Assembly: GCA_905339275.1 (NCBI GenBank)
Contig: CAJPFK010000004.1
Span: forward strand, 1 to 64,000
Direction of reading: 5' to 3'
Length of the DNA: 64,000 bases
DNA from: Methylophilaceae bacterium
Lineage (GTDB): Bacteria; Pseudomonadota; Gammaproteobacteria; Burkholderiales; Methylophilaceae
In this document: positions 9,331-21,469 of the stretch, in pieces
Layout of the letters: every line of letters starts with the position of its first letter
Numbering within the stretch: position 1 is the first letter of the stretch
Notes under the pieces: generated by a model
Told to the model about the DNA's origin: nothing
Database searches by the model: none
What the model saw: only the letters and a program-made list of their open reading frames with translations
Translations under genes and position numbers: made by a program

Positions 9331-11196
9331 ATGAAAAAACGCGTAAAAATTTTTGAGTATCTTCTGCTGGCAGGTCTGCTTGCCAGCAACGGGCATGCTG
9401 CTGCTTTTGGCTTGGGTAACATCGAGGTTCAATCTTTTCTTGGTGAACCATTACGTGCAAACATCAAGCTGTTCGGCGTGCCAAAAGCGTTGAGCACTGG
9501 CTGTTTCAAGCTGTCGTCCGGCAATGACCAGGAAAGTTTTGCACCAGTAGCTACGAATATGGCGCTGCGCCAGGAGGCAGATGGCAACGCGACTCTCCTG
9601 ATCAAGTCATACCAAATCCAGAATGACCCTATATTGCAGCTGACTTTAGTAAACAACTGCGAAAACCAGATACAGCGTGAATATGTCGTACTGCTGGATC
9701 CGCCAACGTCGAATGAGGCGGTGGCAACCGATTTTACCCAAGTAACGGATGAACCTGAGATACAGGCGGCTCCGGCTGTCAGGAATGTCTCGCCTGCACC
9801 TAAACAGCTTCTGGCGAACGAAGTCAGCACGCATCCGCAAACCATACCGCTCAACCCTGTCGCCACTCCCAAAAAAGCCAGAAAATCCTCGGGCAATTCT
9901 GAGAATTACCAGGCAGTGCCTGTTGCACCGACACAATCGCAACCACCACCAAAACCCGGGAAAACGAATGATGAGCCGCTCCTGGTAGTTTCAGGCGGTG
10001 GTTATACCCGGTCCGACCTGCTTGATTCGCCACTCAAATTACAGCTTTCGACGACTCTCGGAGAATGGCCTGTTAACGCTGGAGAAGCGCCATTAACGGC
10101 TAACGACGTATCCGACGAAATCACTGCCATGGCAAACAAGCTTGCTTATCTTGAGACGCAGATTGCCGCTTTGCAGAAGCGAAATATCGAATTGGAGGCT
10201 TCCCAGGCAAAAACTGCGGTCTCACGGACTGAAGAAAATGCCTTTGCATGGACAACCTGGGCGCTATATGGATTGATTGCCCTGCTGTTAGCAATATTGG
10301 TCGCTGCCGCGCGCTGGTACAGACATCGTATCCGCGTGCGCCAAATGGCAGCAGATGCGGCCTTGTGGGACGACGTTTCTCCAGCCGGCTCCGACCCACA
10401 GGTGCTTGAAGAAGATTTCATGGGCGCTGGCGCCCCCTCGATTACAATAGAAGAAACTGCCGGGCCAGTTGCTCCTGTCGCTGTAAACACCGGAAAATCG
10501 AACCTCCAGCCCGTACAGGCTGCAAGCTACAGTGCTCAGCCGCAAGGTGCGGAAATCAATGAGGACATCCTGGAACAAGCTGAGGTTTTTGTCGCTCACG
10601 GCCGGACCGCGCTGGCCATCATCCTGTTGCAGGATTACCTGCGCGACGCGCCGGATGCTTCCCCTGCCCCATGGCTGATGTTGCTGGACTTGCTCAAGCG
10701 CGAAGGGCAGCAGGATGAATATGAAGAGACATGCAAGGAGTGCAAAAATCATTTCAATGTTGCCATTGAGGATTTTTCCGAGCCGCCGGTCAAAGACAGC
10801 AGCAGCCTTGAGGATTACCCACGCGTTAAGGAACGTCTCGAGCAGGTTTGGGGAACATCAGATGCGGTCACTTTCCTGGATGATCTGATTTATAACCGCC
10901 GGGCGGAAGCACGCCAGGGATTTGAACGTAATGCCTATCTCGATATCCTGTTATTACGCAGCATTGCCAATGACTTGAATTTCAGCAGTCCGGCAAAAAC
11001 CAGGGCGAGCGTGATTCCAATTACAAGCAAGAAGTCATCCGCTGTGCCGGACCCAGGATTTTCTCCGGACCAGACCGTCACTGAAACACCAAAGAAAGAG
11101 CCGGATGAAGGGTATTTTCCCTATGAGCCGGAGCGGCGCCGGTCATCTGCCGATAAATCCGAACCCCTGGATTTCGATATCGAGTTCAAACGCTGA
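9331..11196 (+). CDS. fimV: FimV-like inner-membrane protein
   Basis: Signal peptide at residues 1-25 (ends GHAAA). Next is the FimV N-terminal domain beginning FGLGNIEVQSFLGEPLRANI. A Pro/Thr-rich variable stretch, a short coiled coil, one transmembrane helix (around residue 330, WALYGLIALLLAILVAAARW) and an acidic cytoplasmic region follow. TPR-like and C-terminal motifs are present (ILEQAEVFVAHGRTALAIILLQDYL). FimV links type IV pilus assembly and c-di-GMP signalling to the cell wall in Pseudomonas. At 621 aa it is shorter than many FimV proteins. The ATG at 9331 is preferred over a TTG at 9322. Confidence 0.85.
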   Translation: MKKRVKIFEYLLLAGLLASNGHAAAFGLGNIEVQSFLGEPLRANIKLFGVPKALSTGCFKLSSGNDQESFAPVATNMALRQEADGNATLLIKSYQIQNDPILQLTLVNNCENQIQREYVVLLDPPTSNEAVATDFTQVTDEPEIQAAPAVRNVSPAPKQLLANEVSTHPQTIPLNPVATPKKARKSSGNSENYQAVPVAPTQSQPPPKPGKTNDEPLLVVSGGGYTRSDLLDSPLKLQLSTTLGEWPVNAGEAPLTANDVSDEITAMANKLAYLETQIAALQKRNIELEASQAKTAVSRTEENAFAWTTWALYGLIALLLAILVAAARWYRHRIRVRQMAADAALWDDVSPAGSDPQVLEEDFMGAGAPSITIEETAGPVAPVAVNTGKSNLQPVQAASYSAQPQGAEINEDILEQAEVFVAHGRTALAIILLQDYLRDAPDASPAPWLMLLDLLKREGQQDEYEETCKECKNHFNVAIEDFSEPPVKDSSSLEDYPRVKERLEQVWGTSDAVTFLDDLIYNRRAEARQGFERNAYLDILLLRSIANDLNFSSPAKTRASVIPITSKKSSAVPDPGFSPDQTVTETPKKEPDEGYFPYEPERRRSSADKSEPLDFDIEFKR

Positions 11197-11202
11197 CCGG
11201 CA

Positions 11203-12063
11203 CTAGTCCAGGTAGCTGAGTAACAAACCCAGAAATACAAAAGCGCCCAGCCAGTTGTTATGCAAAAAGGCATCGAAGCAATTTTGCCGCTCCCGGGTTC
11301 TTATCAGGCCGTAGTGATAGACAGCAATCGCCGCTGCAGCGGCCAACCCTGAAAAATACGGCCAGCCCAGCTTCTCCATCAGTCCCACCAGCACCAGAAT
11401 CATCAATGTAACGCCATAGCACAGCATGATTGCGGCAACATCAAATCGCCCGAAAAGAATCGCCGATGAACGTATGCCGATTTTAAGATCATCCGGCCTG
11501 TCCACCATGGCATATTCGGTATCGTAAGCAATTGCCCAGAAAATATTCGCCAGCAGCATGAGCCAGGCGGCGGGCGGAACTTCATTCGTCAGCGCGGCGA
11601 ATGCCATGGGAATGCCGAAACCGAATGCAATGCCCAGATAGGCTTGCGGTATCGCCAGGAAACGTTTGGTAAGCGGGTAACTGGCCGCAAGGAACAATGC
11701 TGTGAAAGAGAGCGCAATCGTCAAAGCGTTGAGAAACAGCACCAGGGCAAATGCGGCAATACTCAACGTGCCTGCGAGCAGACAGGCCTCTCCGACGCTG
11801 ACCTCGCCAGTCGCCAGCGGGCGTTGCTGAGTGCGCTCGACATGGCGGTCGAAACCACGGTCTGCCATGTCGTTCATCACGCAACCCGCAGAGCGCATGA
11901 GCACCGTGCCGAGCACGAATATCCAGACCACTATCCAATCCGGACGGCCTTGACCCGCAATCCACAAACCCCACAAGGTGGGCCACAAAAGCAACAGGAT
12001 GCCAATCGGCTTATCCAGCCGCATCAGGCGCTCATAAGTGTTTAATTTTTGTATCCAGTTCAT
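11203..12063 (-). CDS. ubiA: 4-hydroxybenzoate polyprenyltransferase
   Basis: Integral membrane prenyltransferase that attaches the polyprenyl tail to 4-hydroxybenzoate in ubiquinone synthesis. Both Asp-rich motifs are visible: [20 protein letters not shown] and [12 protein letters not shown]. Multiple hydrophobic helices cover its 286 aa. The start at 12063 ([19 protein letters not shown]) overlaps the ubiC stop by 4 bp (ATGA), indicating translational coupling. The longer ORF beginning at 12144 is not needed. Confidence 0.95.
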   Translation of the reverse strand: MNWIQKLNTYERLMRLDKPIGILLLLWPTLWGLWIAGQGRPDWIVVWIFVLGTVLMRSAGCVMNDMADRGFDRHVERTQQRPLATGEVSVGEACLLAGTLSIAAFALVLFLNALTIALSFTALFLAASYPLTKRFLAIPQAYLGIAFGFGIPMAFAALTNEVPPAAWLMLLANIFWAIAYDTEYAMVDRPDDLKIGIRSSAILFGRFDVAAIMLCYGVTLMILVLVGLMEKLGWPYFSGLAAAAAIAVYHYGLIRTRERQNCFDAFLHNNWLGAFVFLGLLLSYLD

Positions 12064-12608
12064 AGTTCCAGCACCTGGGGCAGAAACACCTCCGTCACCA
12101 TGATAGCGCAACGATTCAGCCTGAATATCGAGCGCCTGGCCCACAATGCCTGCGGCCTGGCAGCCAAATGCCTGACTGCGCGGCGATAAAGGGCATGCTG
12201 CTTGGATAATTTCTTGAATTCAAGCGGCGTACGCGTGACCCTCGGGTTCATGAACAGCGCCGCGCCCAGCGGCTTGTTTCCCAGATGACCCAATGCCAGC
12301 CATTCGCCACGCAAGCTCCGGCGGGGCAGCACACTATGTGCAAACACCACCGGCACATTATTGCAGTAAAGATGGACTTCGCGCAGCAAGGTATTTTGCC
12401 GGCGCGGTATGCCGAGCAACAACGATTCATCGACCTGCGCCTTGGCATACTGGTGCCGGCTTGGCTTGACTGCAAATTCGGTACTGACGGATTGCAGACG
12501 CTTGGTCAGGGAGCCGTCGTCGATCAGCCAATGCCTGTAGATGCCGCTATTGACGGGCTTTTTAATCCAGGGCGTATGGGTCAGTAAAGGGCGGGAATAG
12601 ACTTTCAC
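12060..12608 (-). CDS. ubiC: Chorismate lyase
   Basis: Converts chorismate to 4-hydroxybenzoate and pyruvate, the first committed ubiquinone step. At 182 aa it has the family pattern: an N-terminal W(I)xxx segment, [15 protein letters not shown] in the core, and LGxxPLGxxLF with the downstream RxPLEFxxL stretch. It is coupled to ubiA through a 4-bp overlap, so substrate and consumer are made together. Confidence 0.9.
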   Translation of the reverse strand: MKVYSRPLLTHTPWIKKPVNSGIYRHWLIDDGSLTKRLQSVSTEFAVKPSRHQYAKAQVDESLLLGIPRRQNTLLREVHLYCNNVPVVFAHSVLPRRSLRGEWLALGHLGNKPLGAALFMNPRVTRTPLEFKKLSKQHALYRRAVRHLAARPQALWARRSIFRLNRCAIMVTEVFLPQVLEL

Positions 12609-12642
12609 GACAGGATTATGTCACAGTGGCGTCGCACTCACA

Positions 12643-14610
12643 TCAGACCTTGACCAGTTCTTCCGCATATCCCAGCCAGCGTTGCAGGTGTCGCGCAACT
12701 GCCTCCGGATGCTCCTGCAGCAGCTTGTCCGCTATCTCTTTTGACGCTTGCAGCAAATCCGCATCGCGTTCGAGATCTGCAATTTTCAGCATGGGCACGC
12801 CGCTTTGGCGCACGCCAAGAAACTCTCCGGGTCCCCGAAGGTGTAAATCCGCCTGGGCGATTTCGAAACCGTCACTCGACTCATAGATCACTTTCAGTCG
12901 CGCGCGCGCCATCTCGGAAAGCGGATTCTGGTAGAGCAGGATACAGGTGCTTTTCTCTGCGCCGCGCCCGACACGGCCGCGAAGCTGGTGCAATTGGGAG
13001 AGCCCCATGCGTTCGGCATGTTCGATCACCATCAGGCTGGCATTTGGCACATCGACGCCGACTTCGATCACTGTCGTGGCAACCAGCAACTGGATCCGAT
13101 TGGCACTGAACCGGGCCATGATGTCCTGTTTCTCGGCTGGTTTCATGCGTCCATGCAGCAAGCCGACCCGTAAATCCGGGAATGCGCCCAGCATATATTC
13201 ATAAGTGTCGATGGCGGTCTGCAATTGCAGCGCCTCGGACTCTTCTATCAGCGGGCAAACCCAGTAGGCTTGTTTGCCGAGCCGGCAGGCCTCATGGATG
13301 CGCTGCAAGACCTCCTCACGGCGAGTTTCGGAAACCAGCTTGGTAACGATGGGCGTGCGGCCGGGAGGCAGCTCATCGATCACCGAGACATCGAGATCGG
13401 CGTAATAGCTCATGGACAGGGTGCGCGGTATCGGCGTCGCGCTCATCATTAGCTGATGGGGCGCTGCAATCCCGGCTGATTTTGCTTTTTGCCTGAGCGA
13501 TAGCCTTTGTTGCACGCCAAAACGGTGCTGTTCATCCACAATGACCAGGCCCAGTTTGGCAAACTGCACCTGATCCTGAAAGATGGCATGCGTACCGATA
13601 ACCAGCTTCGCTTCTCCGCTGGCGACTTTGTTTAAAGCGGTTTCCCGCTCTTTCTTGCCCTGGCTTCCAGCCAGCCAGGCCAGTTCGATCCCCAGCGGTT
13701 CAAGCCACGCACTTAGTTTGCGGTAATGCTGTTCTGCGAGAATCTCGGTCGGCGCCATGATGGCAACCTGCCAACCGTGTTCGATGGCCTGCAAGGTGGC
13801 CATGGTCGCAACAATGGTCTTGCCGCTGCCTACATCGCCCTGCAGCAATCGCTGCATCGGATGCGGCTGTGTCATATCCTGCGTAATTTCCAATGCCGCC
13901 TTTTGCTGGGCATTGGTCAGTTTGAATGCGAGGCTTTTCAAAAGCGCCGTGATCAACTTTCTGGAAGGGGGCAACGATGGGGCGCCCATATGCCGCCGGC
14001 GCGCATAATGCTGCCGCATGGAAAGCTGCTGCGCCAGCAATTCATCATAAGCCAAGCGCCGCCATGCAGGATTACTGCGATCCTGCAACATCTCCAGGCT
14101 GGCATCGGCAGCCGGGTGATGCAGGGATTTCAGGCTGTCGGAAAAAACCGGCAGGCCATGCAATTCATAAACCCAGGCCGGCAAGGTTTCAAAAAGCGCA
14201 TCCTGCTGCAAAGCCCAGCTTATCCATTTACGCAGAACAGCCTGACTCAGCCCTGCCGTCGTTGGATAAACAGGAGAAAGCGTCTCCGGCATCGGCATAT
14301 CCGGCGCCACGGGCCGGCATTGCGGATGCACCATCTCCCAGCCGAAGAAGCCATTACGCACTTCACCCAACACCCGCAAGCGCTTGCCCTCTGCCAGCGC
14401 CTTGATCTGGCTTGGATAGAAATGCAGGAAACGCAGGGATAACTGGCCGGTATCGTCGCGCAGACGGGAGATCAGGGCCTTGCGCGGTTTGTATTGCACT
14501 TCGGTGTGAACGATTTCGCCTTCCACCTGTGCCTGTTCGCCGGTACGCAAATCGCGTATGGCCGTGATGCGGGTTTCGTCGACATAACGTAGCGGCAGAT
14601 GCAGCAGCAA
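12643..14610 (-). CDS. recG: ATP-dependent DNA helicase RecG
   Basis: Branch-migrating helicase for stalled forks and Holliday junctions. It has an OB-fold wedge domain (about residues 20-120), Walker A GDVGSGKT, DEQHR (motif II), SATPIPRTL (motif III) and the C-terminal helicase half with QLRGRVGRG. The coordinates use a TTG start (14610). The frame stays open upstream to the end of ridA and encodes RecG-like residues (KPLLARLQKLGIVDIQG), but no ATG, GTG or TTG occurs there. The real start may therefore be a rare codon such as the ATT at 14697, overlapping ridA. Confidence 0.93.
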   Translation of the reverse strand: MLLHLPLRYVDETRITAIRDLRTGEQAQVEGEIVHTEVQYKPRKALISRLRDDTGQLSLRFLHFYPSQIKALAEGKRLRVLGEVRNGFFGWEMVHPQCRPVAPDMPMPETLSPVYPTTAGLSQAVLRKWISWALQQDALFETLPAWVYELHGLPVFSDSLKSLHHPAADASLEMLQDRSNPAWRRLAYDELLAQQLSMRQHYARRRHMGAPSLPPSRKLITALLKSLAFKLTNAQQKAALEITQDMTQPHPMQRLLQGDVGSGKTIVATMATLQAIEHGWQVAIMAPTEILAEQHYRKLSAWLEPLGIELAWLAGSQGKKERETALNKVASGEAKLVIGTHAIFQDQVQFAKLGLVIVDEQHRFGVQQRLSLRQKAKSAGIAAPHQLMMSATPIPRTLSMSYYADLDVSVIDELPPGRTPIVTKLVSETRREEVLQRIHEACRLGKQAYWVCPLIEESEALQLQTAIDTYEYMLGAFPDLRVGLLHGRMKPAEKQDIMARFSANRIQLLVATTVIEVGVDVPNASLMVIEHAERMGLSQLHQLRGRVGRGAEKSTCILLYQNPLSEMARARLKVIYESSDGFEIAQADLHLRGPGEFLGVRQSGVPMLKIADLERDADLLQASKEIADKLLQEHPEAVARHLQRWLGYAEELVKV

Positions 14611-14687
14611 GCCCTGTATATCGACAATGCCCAGCTTTTGCAGCCGGGCCAGCAGAGGCTTGCTGATCGCCTTGCAGTCGGAAAGCC

Positions 14688-15068
14688 TTACGCTAATACC
14701 ATGACTCCGTCTGCTTCCACCAGCGCACCGCGAGGCAATGAAGCCACGCCGACAGCGGCGCGCGCCGGATACGGCTGCACGAAATACTCGGCCATGACCG
14801 TGTTGACCAGGGCGAAATTGGATAAATCGGTCAAAAAGATATTGAGCTTGACGATATCGGCCATTGAACCGCCTGCCGCCTCGGTAACCGCACGCAAATT
14901 CCGGAACACGCGATGCACCTGGGCTTCTATGCCTTCCACCAGTTGCATGCTTGCGGGGTCCAGCCCGATTTGCCCGGACAGGTAGACGGTATCGCCCACC
15001 TTGACTGCCTGTGAGTAAGTGCCTATCGCCTGTGGAGCGCCGTCGGTATGGATGATCTGTTTTGCCAT
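14688..15068 (-). CDS. ridA: RidA family 2-iminobutanoate/2-iminopropanoate deaminase
   Basis: 126-aa RidA/YjgF/YER057c protein that hydrolyses reactive enamine/imine products of PLP enzymes. Family motifs are visible: [21 protein letters not shown] at the N-terminus and the C-terminal [21 protein letters not shown] stretch, whose Arg and Glu belong to the active site. It sits between spoT and recG, an arrangement commonly seen in proteobacteria. Confidence 0.93.
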   Translation of the reverse strand: MAKQIIHTDGAPQAIGTYSQAVKVGDTVYLSGQIGLDPASMQLVEGIEAQVHRVFRNLRAVTEAAGGSMADIVKLNIFLTDLSNFALVNTVMAEYFVQPYPARAAVGVASLPRGALVEADGVMVLA

Positions 15069-15221
15069 AACTTTCCTGATAAATGAGTGATTGAAATTCG
15101 ATATACCGCTATTTTAGAGTGAATTGCCGACGAGACAAACCAGCGCCCGTTAAACCTTTAGTGGATGGAATTTGCACCGTTCAAGGCAGAATCAAGGAAG
15201 AAGCCGGGCAAAACACCCTCC

Positions 15222-17474
15222 TTACTGGGTTTTCTGTTCAGACCCGGTGCCCTTGACGCGGTTGATGCGCACCATATCGGGGATCTTGCGCAGCCGCCGC
15301 ATGAGGTCGGCAAGATGCACGCGGTTCTCGACCTGAACGGTAAAATGCATGTTGGTGTAAGCACTGCCATCCGGCTCTTCCATGCTGACATGGTCGATAT
15401 TGGAACCCGCGTCGGCGATGCCTGCAGCGATTTTCGCCAGCATGCCGCGCTCGTTGGCTACCGTGAGCTTGAGATTCACCTTGAACAGGCGCTTGCTGTC
15501 CGGCTCCCACTCGACGTCCAGCCACTTTTCCGGATCCAGCTTGAATTTGCGAATCGCCGGACAATCGTGGGTATGAATCACCAGCCCCTTATCCTTATTG
15601 ATGAAACCGAGAATCGGATCACCGGGAATCGGACGGCAACATTGGGCGAATTGCACCGCCATGCCCTCCGAGCCGCGGATGGTGATCGTATCCAGCACCT
15701 TGTTCAGTTGTCTGGCCTGTCGTTCGTTGACGCTTTCGAGTCTTGTTTCCTCGGCCTTCTGCTCATCCGTCTTGGCCATCAACTGATGCGCCACCATCAC
15801 ATTCAGGCGCTTTCCAAGGCCGATATCCGTCAGCACTTCCTGCCTGCTCTTGGCCCCATAATCGCGCAGCAGTTTCTGCCAGCGCGCTTCATCGACTTCT
15901 GCCGGATCCATATGCAGGGCGCGCAGCGCCTGATTCAGCATGCGCTCGCCCAGGTGGGCGGATTCCGTCGACTGCATGGACTTGAGGAAGTGGCGAATAT
16001 GCGCGCGCGCCTTGCCGGTAATCACGTAATTGAGCCATGCGGGATTGGGCTTTGCCAGCGCGGAAGTAATGATCTCGACATGATCGCCGTTGTGCAATTC
16101 CGTACGCAGCGGCGCCAACTCCTGGTTGATCTTGACCGCGACACAGCAATTGCCGATATCGGTATGCACGGCATAGGCAAAATCCACCGCCGTCGCACCC
16201 TTGGGCAGCGCCATGATTTTGCCTCTGGGCGTAAAGACATATACTTCGTCCGGGAACAGATCAACCTTGAAATGTTCCAGAAACTCCAGGGAATCGGAAC
16301 TTTCGCTCTGAATATCGAGCAGGCGCTGCAGCCATTGATGGGTTTGCTGCTGCAATTGGGTCAAATGCGCGTCTGTGGTCTTGTAAAGCCAATGCGCTGC
16401 AACGCCGGCATCGGCAATATTGTGCATTTCGCGGCTGCGTATCTGTACTTCGATCGGCGTGCCGAATGGACCGAACAGGGTCGTGTGCAATGACTGGTAG
16501 CCATTCGCCTTGGGAATCGCGATGTAATCCTTGAACTTGCCGGGAATCGGCTTGTAAAGGCCGTGCAATACACCCAATGCCTGATAGCAGGTGGGCATGT
16601 CGTTGACGATGACGCGGAAACCGTAAATATCGTATATCTGCGAAAAGGTCGTCGTTTTGCCGGCCATCTTTTTATAAATACTGTAAAGGTGTTTTTCGCG
16701 GCCGGTCACTTCCGCATCGATATGCATTTCCTGCAAGCGCAGCTTGATGGCATCCTGTATTTTGCCGACAACTTCCTTACGGTTGCCGCGCGCAGCCATG
16801 ACGGCCTTGGCGATAACCCGGTAGCGCATGGGGTAAAGATACTTGAAGCTCAGATCCTCCAGTTCCTGAAAGATACTGTTCAGGCCCAACCTGTTGGCGA
16901 TGGGCGCATAAATATCCAGCGTCTCGCGTGAAATGCGCTTGCGCTTTTCCGAGCTCATGATTTCCAACGTCTGCATGTTATGCAAACGGTCGGCCAGTTT
17001 GACCAGGATTACGCGGACATCCTGCGACATGGCCAGCAGCATTTTTCGGAAGTTTTCCGCTTGCGCTTCGGTCGCGCTCTGGAACTCGATCTTGTCCAGC
17101 TTGGAAAGACCGTCGACCAGTTCGGCGACCTGTTTGCCGAACTGGTCGCTGATTTCCTGCTTGGTGATACCCGTATCCTCGACCACGTCGTGCAGCAGGG
17201 CCGCAACCAGTGTCGGCGTATCCATGTGCAACTCGGCCAATATGCCGGCGACGGAGACAGGGTGAGTGATATAGGGCTCTCCGCTACGACGGAACTGCCC
17301 CTCATGGGCAGCAGCGCTGAAACGGTAAGCGGCCCAGACCTGGGCAATGTCTTCTTGCTTGAGGTATTCTTTGAGGCGTAGCGTTAGCTGGGAGTCATCG
17401 CTGTCGGCGGGCAACAGCGATGGTTCGCGGGGATTTGCAGGTTCGGCCGAGTGTCTGGCTGCGGTTTTAGGCAT
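15222..17474 (-). CDS. spoT: Bifunctional (p)ppGpp synthetase/hydrolase
   Basis: 750-aa RSH protein. The N-terminal HD hydrolase is intact (H71; HDVVEDT with H95, D96, E99, D100). The synthetase domain has the basic KFKDYI motif typical of bifunctional enzymes, followed by a TGS domain (VDFAYAVHTDIGNCC) and a C-terminal ACT domain. It should both make and degrade the alarmone. It is clustered with rpoZ (the omega subunit forms a ppGpp site on RNA polymerase) and gmk (which supplies GDP). A second, synthetase-only paralogue is relA at 46783-48999. Confidence 0.96.
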   Translation of the reverse strand: MPKTAARHSAEPANPREPSLLPADSDDSQLTLRLKEYLKQEDIAQVWAAYRFSAAAHEGQFRRSGEPYITHPVSVAGILAELHMDTPTLVAALLHDVVEDTGITKQEISDQFGKQVAELVDGLSKLDKIEFQSATEAQAENFRKMLLAMSQDVRVILVKLADRLHNMQTLEIMSSEKRKRISRETLDIYAPIANRLGLNSIFQELEDLSFKYLYPMRYRVIAKAVMAARGNRKEVVGKIQDAIKLRLQEMHIDAEVTGREKHLYSIYKKMAGKTTTFSQIYDIYGFRVIVNDMPTCYQALGVLHGLYKPIPGKFKDYIAIPKANGYQSLHTTLFGPFGTPIEVQIRSREMHNIADAGVAAHWLYKTTDAHLTQLQQQTHQWLQRLLDIQSESSDSLEFLEHFKVDLFPDEVYVFTPRGKIMALPKGATAVDFAYAVHTDIGNCCVAVKINQELAPLRTELHNGDHVEIITSALAKPNPAWLNYVITGKARAHIRHFLKSMQSTESAHLGERMLNQALRALHMDPAEVDEARWQKLLRDYGAKSRQEVLTDIGLGKRLNVMVAHQLMAKTDEQKAEETRLESVNERQARQLNKVLDTITIRGSEGMAVQFAQCCRPIPGDPILGFINKDKGLVIHTHDCPAIRKFKLDPEKWLDVEWEPDSKRLFKVNLKLTVANERGMLAKIAAGIADAGSNIDHVSMEEPDGSAYTNMHFTVQVENRVHLADLMRRLRKIPDMVRINRVKGTGSEQKTQ

Positions 17475-17551
17475 GGCACTCTCTTCAACCTGTTCCTTTT
17501 CTAATTCGAAAAAAGTAGTGAGTTAATCATTCAGCCTGATTCATCAGGGAA

Positions 17552-17764
17552 TCAGGCATGGCCTCGATTCAGAACTTCCAGTCCCACCTTGCCTGCGGCA
17601 ATTTCGCGCAATGCGAGGACGGTCGGCTTGTCTTTCAGACCATGTGTATTCACCAATGGTTCGGAGCCGTTTGCCAGTTGGCGGGCGCGATAGGCAGCGA
17701 CCAGCGTCAAGTGGAAACGGTTGGGAATCTTGTCGAGACAATCATCAACTGTAATACGAGCCAT
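17552..17764 (-). CDS. rpoZ: RNA polymerase omega subunit
   Basis: 70-aa omega subunit beginning [20 protein letters not shown], with the conserved RARQL and [11 protein letters not shown] segments. It chaperones beta' and helps form ppGpp binding site 1. Lies between gmk (25 bp upstream) and spoT. Confidence 0.96.
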   Translation of the reverse strand: MARITVDDCLDKIPNRFHLTLVAAYRARQLANGSEPLVNTHGLKDKPTVLALREIAAGKVGLEVLNRGHA

Positions 17765-17788
17765 CGTTTATTTCTCCAAAATCGATTG

Positions 17789-19467
<1,679 letters not shown>

Positions 19468-19522
19468 TGCATAACCTTGTTTGAGTCGATCTTGAGAAAA
19501 CACGCATGGTGTCAATGTGCCG

Positions 19523-20389
19523 CTATTCTATATTCTGAATCTGCTCGCGCATCTGTTCAATCAGCACTTTCAATGCCATGGATGTTTGCGAAACTTCGGT
19601 GGAAACCGACTTTGCGCCCAGCGTGTTGGCCTCGCGATTCAATTCCTGCATCAGAAAATCCAGGCGCTTGCCCGCTGCGCCGCCAGCATCGAGAATACGC
19701 CGCACCTCGCCGACGTGTGTAGCCAGCCTGGTCAGCTCTTCATCGATATCGACGCGTTGCGCAAAGAGCATCAGTTCCTGGCGGATGCGCTCATCGTCCT
19801 GGGTTTTGAACACCTCCTGCAGCTTGGCGGTCAGCCTCTCCTGGTAAGCCTTGATCTGCAGGGGTAGAAACGGTTTTATCCGTGCAATCAGTTGCTCGAT
19901 TTCAGCCAAACGCTCCAGTATCGAGCCCTTCAGCTTCTGGCCTTCCCTGGCACGCGATTGCGCCATGTCCTCCAACGCCTGAACCAGGCACTGCCTGATG
20001 TTCTCCGCCAGCGCTTCGGGATCGACATGTTCGCGCACCTGCACTTCCGGCCAGCGCAGGATATCCGCCACGCTCAAGGGCTGGCTCTGCGGAAAATACT
20101 GCTGCACGGTCGCGCTCATCTGGGCCAGTTGTTCCAGCACTTCCGTATCAAGTTGAGGGGTTTTAGCCTGCGAATGCCGGTCCATCAGGCTCAATCGGCA
20201 TTCGACCTTGCCGCGCCCCAGCTTGGCTGAAATATGCTCCCTGATCAGCGGCTCATATGTGCGCACGCTCTCATCCAGTTTGAGCTGGAGCTCAAGATAG
20301 CGGTGGTTGACCGAACGGAGTTCCAGTACCAGCACACCCACGGCTGTTTCTTTTTCGAGCGCTGCAAAGCCTGTCATGCTATAAATCAT
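19523..20389 (-). CDS. yicC: YicC family endoribonuclease
   Basis: 288-aa protein starting MIYSMTGFAALEKE, the invariant YicC opening, and ending in the DUF1732 C-terminal domain (LDFLMQELNREANTLGAKS). E. coli YicC is a Mn-dependent endoribonuclease acting on certain small RNAs. The ATG at 20389 is chosen on family grounds over one at 20410. It precedes DUF475-gmk-rpoZ-spoT on the minus strand and is divergent from the kinase/phosphatase pair. Confidence 0.9.
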   Translation of the reverse strand: MIYSMTGFAALEKETAVGVLVLELRSVNHRYLELQLKLDESVRTYEPLIREHISAKLGRGKVECRLSLMDRHSQAKTPQLDTEVLEQLAQMSATVQQYFPQSQPLSVADILRWPEVQVREHVDPEALAENIRQCLVQALEDMAQSRAREGQKLKGSILERLAEIEQLIARIKPFLPLQIKAYQERLTAKLQEVFKTQDDERIRQELMLFAQRVDIDEELTRLATHVGEVRRILDAGGAAGKRLDFLMQELNREANTLGAKSVSTEVSQTSMALKVLIEQMREQIQNIE

Positions 20390-20496
20390 AAGATGCCTGT
20401 TCCCAACCAAATTTAAGGCATAGTATCAAATGCCATGTATTTCATGCCAAAATAGCTCGCATATTTTCCCGGGAATATCTGACGCAGTCAGCGAGA

Positions 20497-21447
20497 ATGG
20501 CGAATAACCAAAATCAATCCCTGCCTATCGGTTACGAACTACAGGACTACAAGATCAAAAAAGTCCTGAGTGCCGGTGGGTTCAGCTTCGTCTACCTCGC
20601 CAGCGATCCGGGTAAGAATACGGTCGCCATCAAAGAATACCTGCCGACTGCACTGGCGCTCCGCAAGGAAGGCGACCAGATTGTCGTTCCGACCGCAGAA
20701 GCTTCCGGCAGTTTCCGGCATGGCCTGAAATCCTTCTTTGAAGAGGGTCGCGCACTCGCCAACATCAACCATAGGAACATCGTGCGCGTGATTAATTTCT
20801 TCCGCGCCAATGAGACGGTCTACATGGTCATGCAATATGAGCGTGGAAAATCCCTGCAAGAGTATATCCTCAGCCACAATGAACCCGTCTCCGAAAACTT
20901 CCTGAGACGTGTTTTTACCGAACTGCTGAACGGCTTGCGCGAGGTGCATACCCAGAAGCTGCTGCATCTCGATATCAAACCGGCGAACATTTACATACGC
21001 CTCGACGGCTCGCCCGTGCTGCTGGATTTCGGTTCCGCAAGGCAGACGCTGGACGACGCGCTTCCCAGGCTGCCGCCGAGCTACACACCGGGATTCGCCC
21101 CGCCGGAACAATATACCGACCGCAAGCTGCTTGGCCCCTGGAGCGACATCTATAGTATCGGAGCAACCATGTATTCATGCCTGACCCGCGCCACGCCGCT
21201 CGCCGCCAGCGAACGCATCAAGAAGGATACGATGATACCCGCGGAAAAACTGGGCAAGGATATCTATTCGGAAAATCTGCTGAGAATTATCGATAACTGC
21301 ATGGCACTTGATCATCTTGAGCGGCCCCAGAGCATTTACGCGCTGCAAAAATCCCTGCAGAAAGACATTCCTTCTGCTCCGCAGGCCGAGGACAGGAAGC
21401 ATGGTTTTATTGATAAGATCATGCATCTTCTGCAAAAGGAGATTTAG
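20497..21447 (+). CDS. Hanks-type Ser/Thr protein kinase
   Basis: 316-aa soluble kinase consisting of the catalytic domain only: glycine loop LSAGGFSFVYLAS, VAIKEY containing the ATP-anchoring Lys, catalytic loop HLDIKPANI, and LDFGSAR as the Mg-binding DFG. The activation region GFAPPEQY is also intact. No membrane helix or PASTA repeats are present, so it acts in the cytoplasm. Its targets are unknown. A PP2C phosphatase gene follows 22 bp later, giving a reversible phosphorylation pair next to RNA-processing and nucleotide genes. Confidence 0.92.
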   Translation: MANNQNQSLPIGYELQDYKIKKVLSAGGFSFVYLASDPGKNTVAIKEYLPTALALRKEGDQIVVPTAEASGSFRHGLKSFFEEGRALANINHRNIVRVINFFRANETVYMVMQYERGKSLQEYILSHNEPVSENFLRRVFTELLNGLREVHTQKLLHLDIKPANIYIRLDGSPVLLDFGSARQTLDDALPRLPPSYTPGFAPPEQYTDRKLLGPWSDIYSIGATMYSCLTRATPLAASERIKKDTMIPAEKLGKDIYSENLLRIIDNCMALDHLERPQSIYALQKSLQKDIPSAPQAEDRKHGFIDKIMHLLQKEI

Positions 21448-21469
21448 GTCTTTTTACTTTACAAATCTT

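Noticed and set aside
15165-16493. 442-codon plus-strand ORF opposite spoT
   Set aside because: Antisense shadow of spoT.
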